Source: Sphingomonadales bacterium (GTDB lineage: Bacteria > Pseudomonadota > Alphaproteobacteria > Sphingomonadales > Sphingomonadaceae). From it: 18,747 nucleotides of DNA. The DNA lies in assembly GCA_016704425.1 (NCBI GenBank), contig JADJAC010000001.1:1-18747 (forward strand), in the 5' to 3' direction. This document shows, piece by piece, positions 17,000 through 18,747 of the stretch (its first letter is position 1; each line of letters begins with the position of its first letter). The notes under the pieces are model-generated. The model searched no databases, was not told where the DNA came from, and saw only the letters and a program-made list of their open reading frames with translations. A program made the position numbers and the translations under genes.

Positions 17000-17043
17000 G
17001 CTAGGGGCTCCAGCCTGATCTGGCAGGCATGGAGACGAACAGG

Positions 17044-18470
17044 GTGAGCGCAGGACATTCAGAAGCGGGCATCGTGACGCGTTTTGCCCCTTCGCCTACC
17101 GGATTCCTGCACATTGGTGGTGCGCACGGCTCTTTTCAACTGGCTGTTTGCCCGGCATCATGGGGGAAGTTCCTGCTCCCGCATTGAAGATACGGATCGG
17201 GCGCGGTCAACGGATGCAGCAATCGATGCCATCATCGACGGGCTGCAGTGGCTCGAACTCGATTGGGACGGGGACGTTGTGTTCCAATTCTCTCGCGCCG
17301 CCCGCCATGCCGAAGTTGCCAACCTCCTGCTCGAAAGCGGACATGCCTATCGCTGCTATGCGACGTCGGCTGAACTGGAGGCCATGCGCGAAGCCCAGCG
17401 CGCCGCAAGGCTTCCCATGCGCTATGACGGCCGTTGGCGCGACCGAGACCCCTCTGAAGCTCCGGGAAGGCGCTCCCTTCGTCATCCGTCTGAAGGCGCC
17501 CGCGAGGAAGGCGTCACGATTGAGGACCGTGTCCAGGGCCCGGTGACGGTCAACAATGAAGAGCTGGACGACTTCGTGCTGCTGCGGGTCCGACGGTACG
17601 CCGACATACATGCTCTCCGTGGTGGTTGATGATTACGACACGGGAATAACCCATGTTATCCGCGGCGACGATCACCTCAACAATGCGTTCCGCCAGCTTG
17701 CCCTGATCCATGCGATGGAGTGGCGGGAACCGATCTACGCCCATGTGCCGCTGATTCACGGCCCGGACGGTGCCAAGCTTTCAAAAAGGCACGGCGCGAT
17801 GGGGGTCGATGCCTATCGCGATGAGCTTGGGTATCTGCCAGAGGCCATCAACAATTACCTGATGCGCCTCGGCTAGGGGCATGGCGACGACGAAATCTTC
17901 AGCAGGGAACAGGCAATCGCCTGGTTCGAACTCGACGGGTTGGCAGATCCCCTCGCGGTTCGATTTCAAGAAACTGGAGAATTTGAACGGCCATTACCTG
18001 AGAGAGGCGGACGATCTGCGTCTTGCAGCAATTGCGCAGCCGATGATCGAGGCAAAGTTGGGCCGAACGCTGGAGATCCCGAAGTGGAGATGCTCGTCAA
18101 GTCGATGGCATCGCTAAAGCCACGCGCCAAATCGACGTTAGACTTGCGGAAGGGGCAATGTTCCTGTTCGAGCAGCGTCCGCTGACACTCGACGAGGGCG
18201 CAAAGGCCTGCTAGAGGGGGATGCCCGAATTGCTCGAGTCTGTCTCGAGTGCGCTTGGTGGCAGTTCGGATTGGGACGAAGCCGCGCTGGAGTCTGCGGT
18301 GCGTCGGGTTGCAGAGGATGCCGGATTGGGCCTTGGCAAGGTTGCCCAGCCCTTGCGGGCTGCGCTCACTGGTCGCACTGACCTCGCCAGGAATTTTTGA
18401 CGTGCTGATGCTTCTCGGAAGAGAAGAGTCACTGGCACGAATTGACGAAGCAGTGGCCCTTGCGGCCTGA
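17044..18470 (+). CDS. gltX: glutamyl-tRNA synthetase, frameshifted and with one in-frame TAG
   Basis: Class I aminoacyl-tRNA synthetase charging tRNA-Glu. I choose GTG 17044 (VSAGHSEAGIVTRF) because GGAG at 17031-17034 is well spaced; ATG 17029 in the same frame is the alternative. Motifs: RFAPSPTGFLHIGGA (HIGH signature), TALFNWLFARHHG, RIEDTDRARSTDAAIDAI, LELDWDGD, YRCYATSAELEAMREAQ, VVDDYDTGITHVIRGDDHL, HVPLIHGPDGAKLSKRHG (KMSKS signature as KLSKR) and INNYLMRLG. The C-terminal anticodon-binding part continues with DPEVEMLVKSMASLKPRAK and VRRVAEDAGLGLGKVAQPLR, ending EAVALAA at TGA 18468-18470. The length of about 475 is standard. Frame changes lie near 17118, 17170, 17460, 17595, 17950, 18075, 18150, 18215 and 18385. 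TAG 17874-17876 stands where family members have Trp. Confidence 0.93.
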
Positions 18471-18486
18471 TTGAGGAAGGAAGACA

Positions 18487-18747
18487 ATGGGTGAAACGAG
18501 CGCGACGGTAACCCTCAATGGCAATCAGGTGTCCTGTCCCGTTCGCTCGGGCAGTGTCGGCCCGGATGTCATAGATATCCGCAAGCTTTACGCCCAGACA
18601 GGCGCATTCCGTTCGACCCGGCTTCACATCGACGGCAAGCTGCGATTCCGCTATCACCTATATTGACGGGGATGAGGGATCCTGCTGCACCGAGGATATC
18701 CGATCAGGCAGCTTGCTGAACATTCGAGCTTCATGGAAGTCTCCTAT
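18487..18747 (+). CDS. gltA: citrate synthase, partial (3' end outside window), frameshifted
   Basis: First enzyme of the TCA cycle, condensing acetyl-CoA with oxaloacetate. ATG 18487 lies behind GAGGAAGGAAG and 17 bases after the gltX stop. The N-terminus of type II (hexameric) bacterial citrate synthase is visible: SATVTLNGNQVSCPVRSGSV, GPDVIDIRKLYAQTGAF, then in other frames FTSTASCDSAITYIDGDEG, LLHRGYPIRQLAEHSSFMEV. The frame changes near 18613, 18621 and 18682 each correspond to one base lost from a short run (TTT, GGG and CCC). The first 85 or so codons of about 430 are present. Confidence 0.93.

Noticed and set aside
1..18747. CRISPR arrays, tRNA or rRNA genes
   Set aside because: Reading through found no regularly spaced repeats, no tRNA-like cloverleaf and no rRNA signature sequence. 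This was done by eye, so very divergent cases could be missed.

Overview
The window looks like a chromosomal segment from an alphaproteobacterium, most likely Sphingomonadales. I base this on the GC-rich codon use, the GAAC-N7-GAAC type LexA boxes and the housekeeping order tpiA / ppiD - trpE - trpG - trpD - trpC - moaC - moeA - lexA / comEC / gltX - gltA. Taxonomy is inferred from protein content and gene order, not from a search.

Layout. Minus-strand tpiA (partial, 1-469) diverges from ppiD (562-2496). The trp genes follow on the plus strand: trpE (lacking its 5' end), then two unrelated genes (an exported alpha/beta hydrolase and a small membrane protein), then a tightly overlapped trpG-trpD-trpC-moaC-moeA block (5706-9706) for tryptophan and molybdenum cofactor synthesis. 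lexA (9797-10481) has its own promoter with two SOS boxes. It converges on minus-strand comEC, the DNA-uptake channel, whose start (16999) diverges from gltX (17044-18470). gltA (partial, from 18487) closes the window.

The interesting part is 11764-16199. comEC is split exactly inside its conserved SISGLH-ITAVV segment by a 4,426-bp mobile block (11769-16194) flanked by a perfect 5-bp direct repeat, GTGAA. Removing the block and one repeat restores the comEC frame. One end of the block is the upstream terminal inverted repeat of an IS1380-family element (14525-16194). The other end lies beyond that element's second inverted repeat, past an SDR oxidoreductase gene, a truncated gene, a complete IS6-family element (12301-13180, 880 bp) and a fragment of a Tn3-family tnpA. 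This is the geometry of ISEcp1-type one-ended transposition, in which an IS1380-family transposase skips its own distal repeat and carries neighbouring DNA along.

Data quality. Nearly every long gene, including essential ones (gltX, lexA, tpiA, gltA), is broken by one or more frameshifts. Many can be repaired by restoring one base in a short homopolymer. I therefore read most frameshifts as consensus errors, and I give gene spans across them rather than calling pseudogenes. comEC is the exception, since it is physically interrupted. The missing trpE 5' end could be real or an assembly join.
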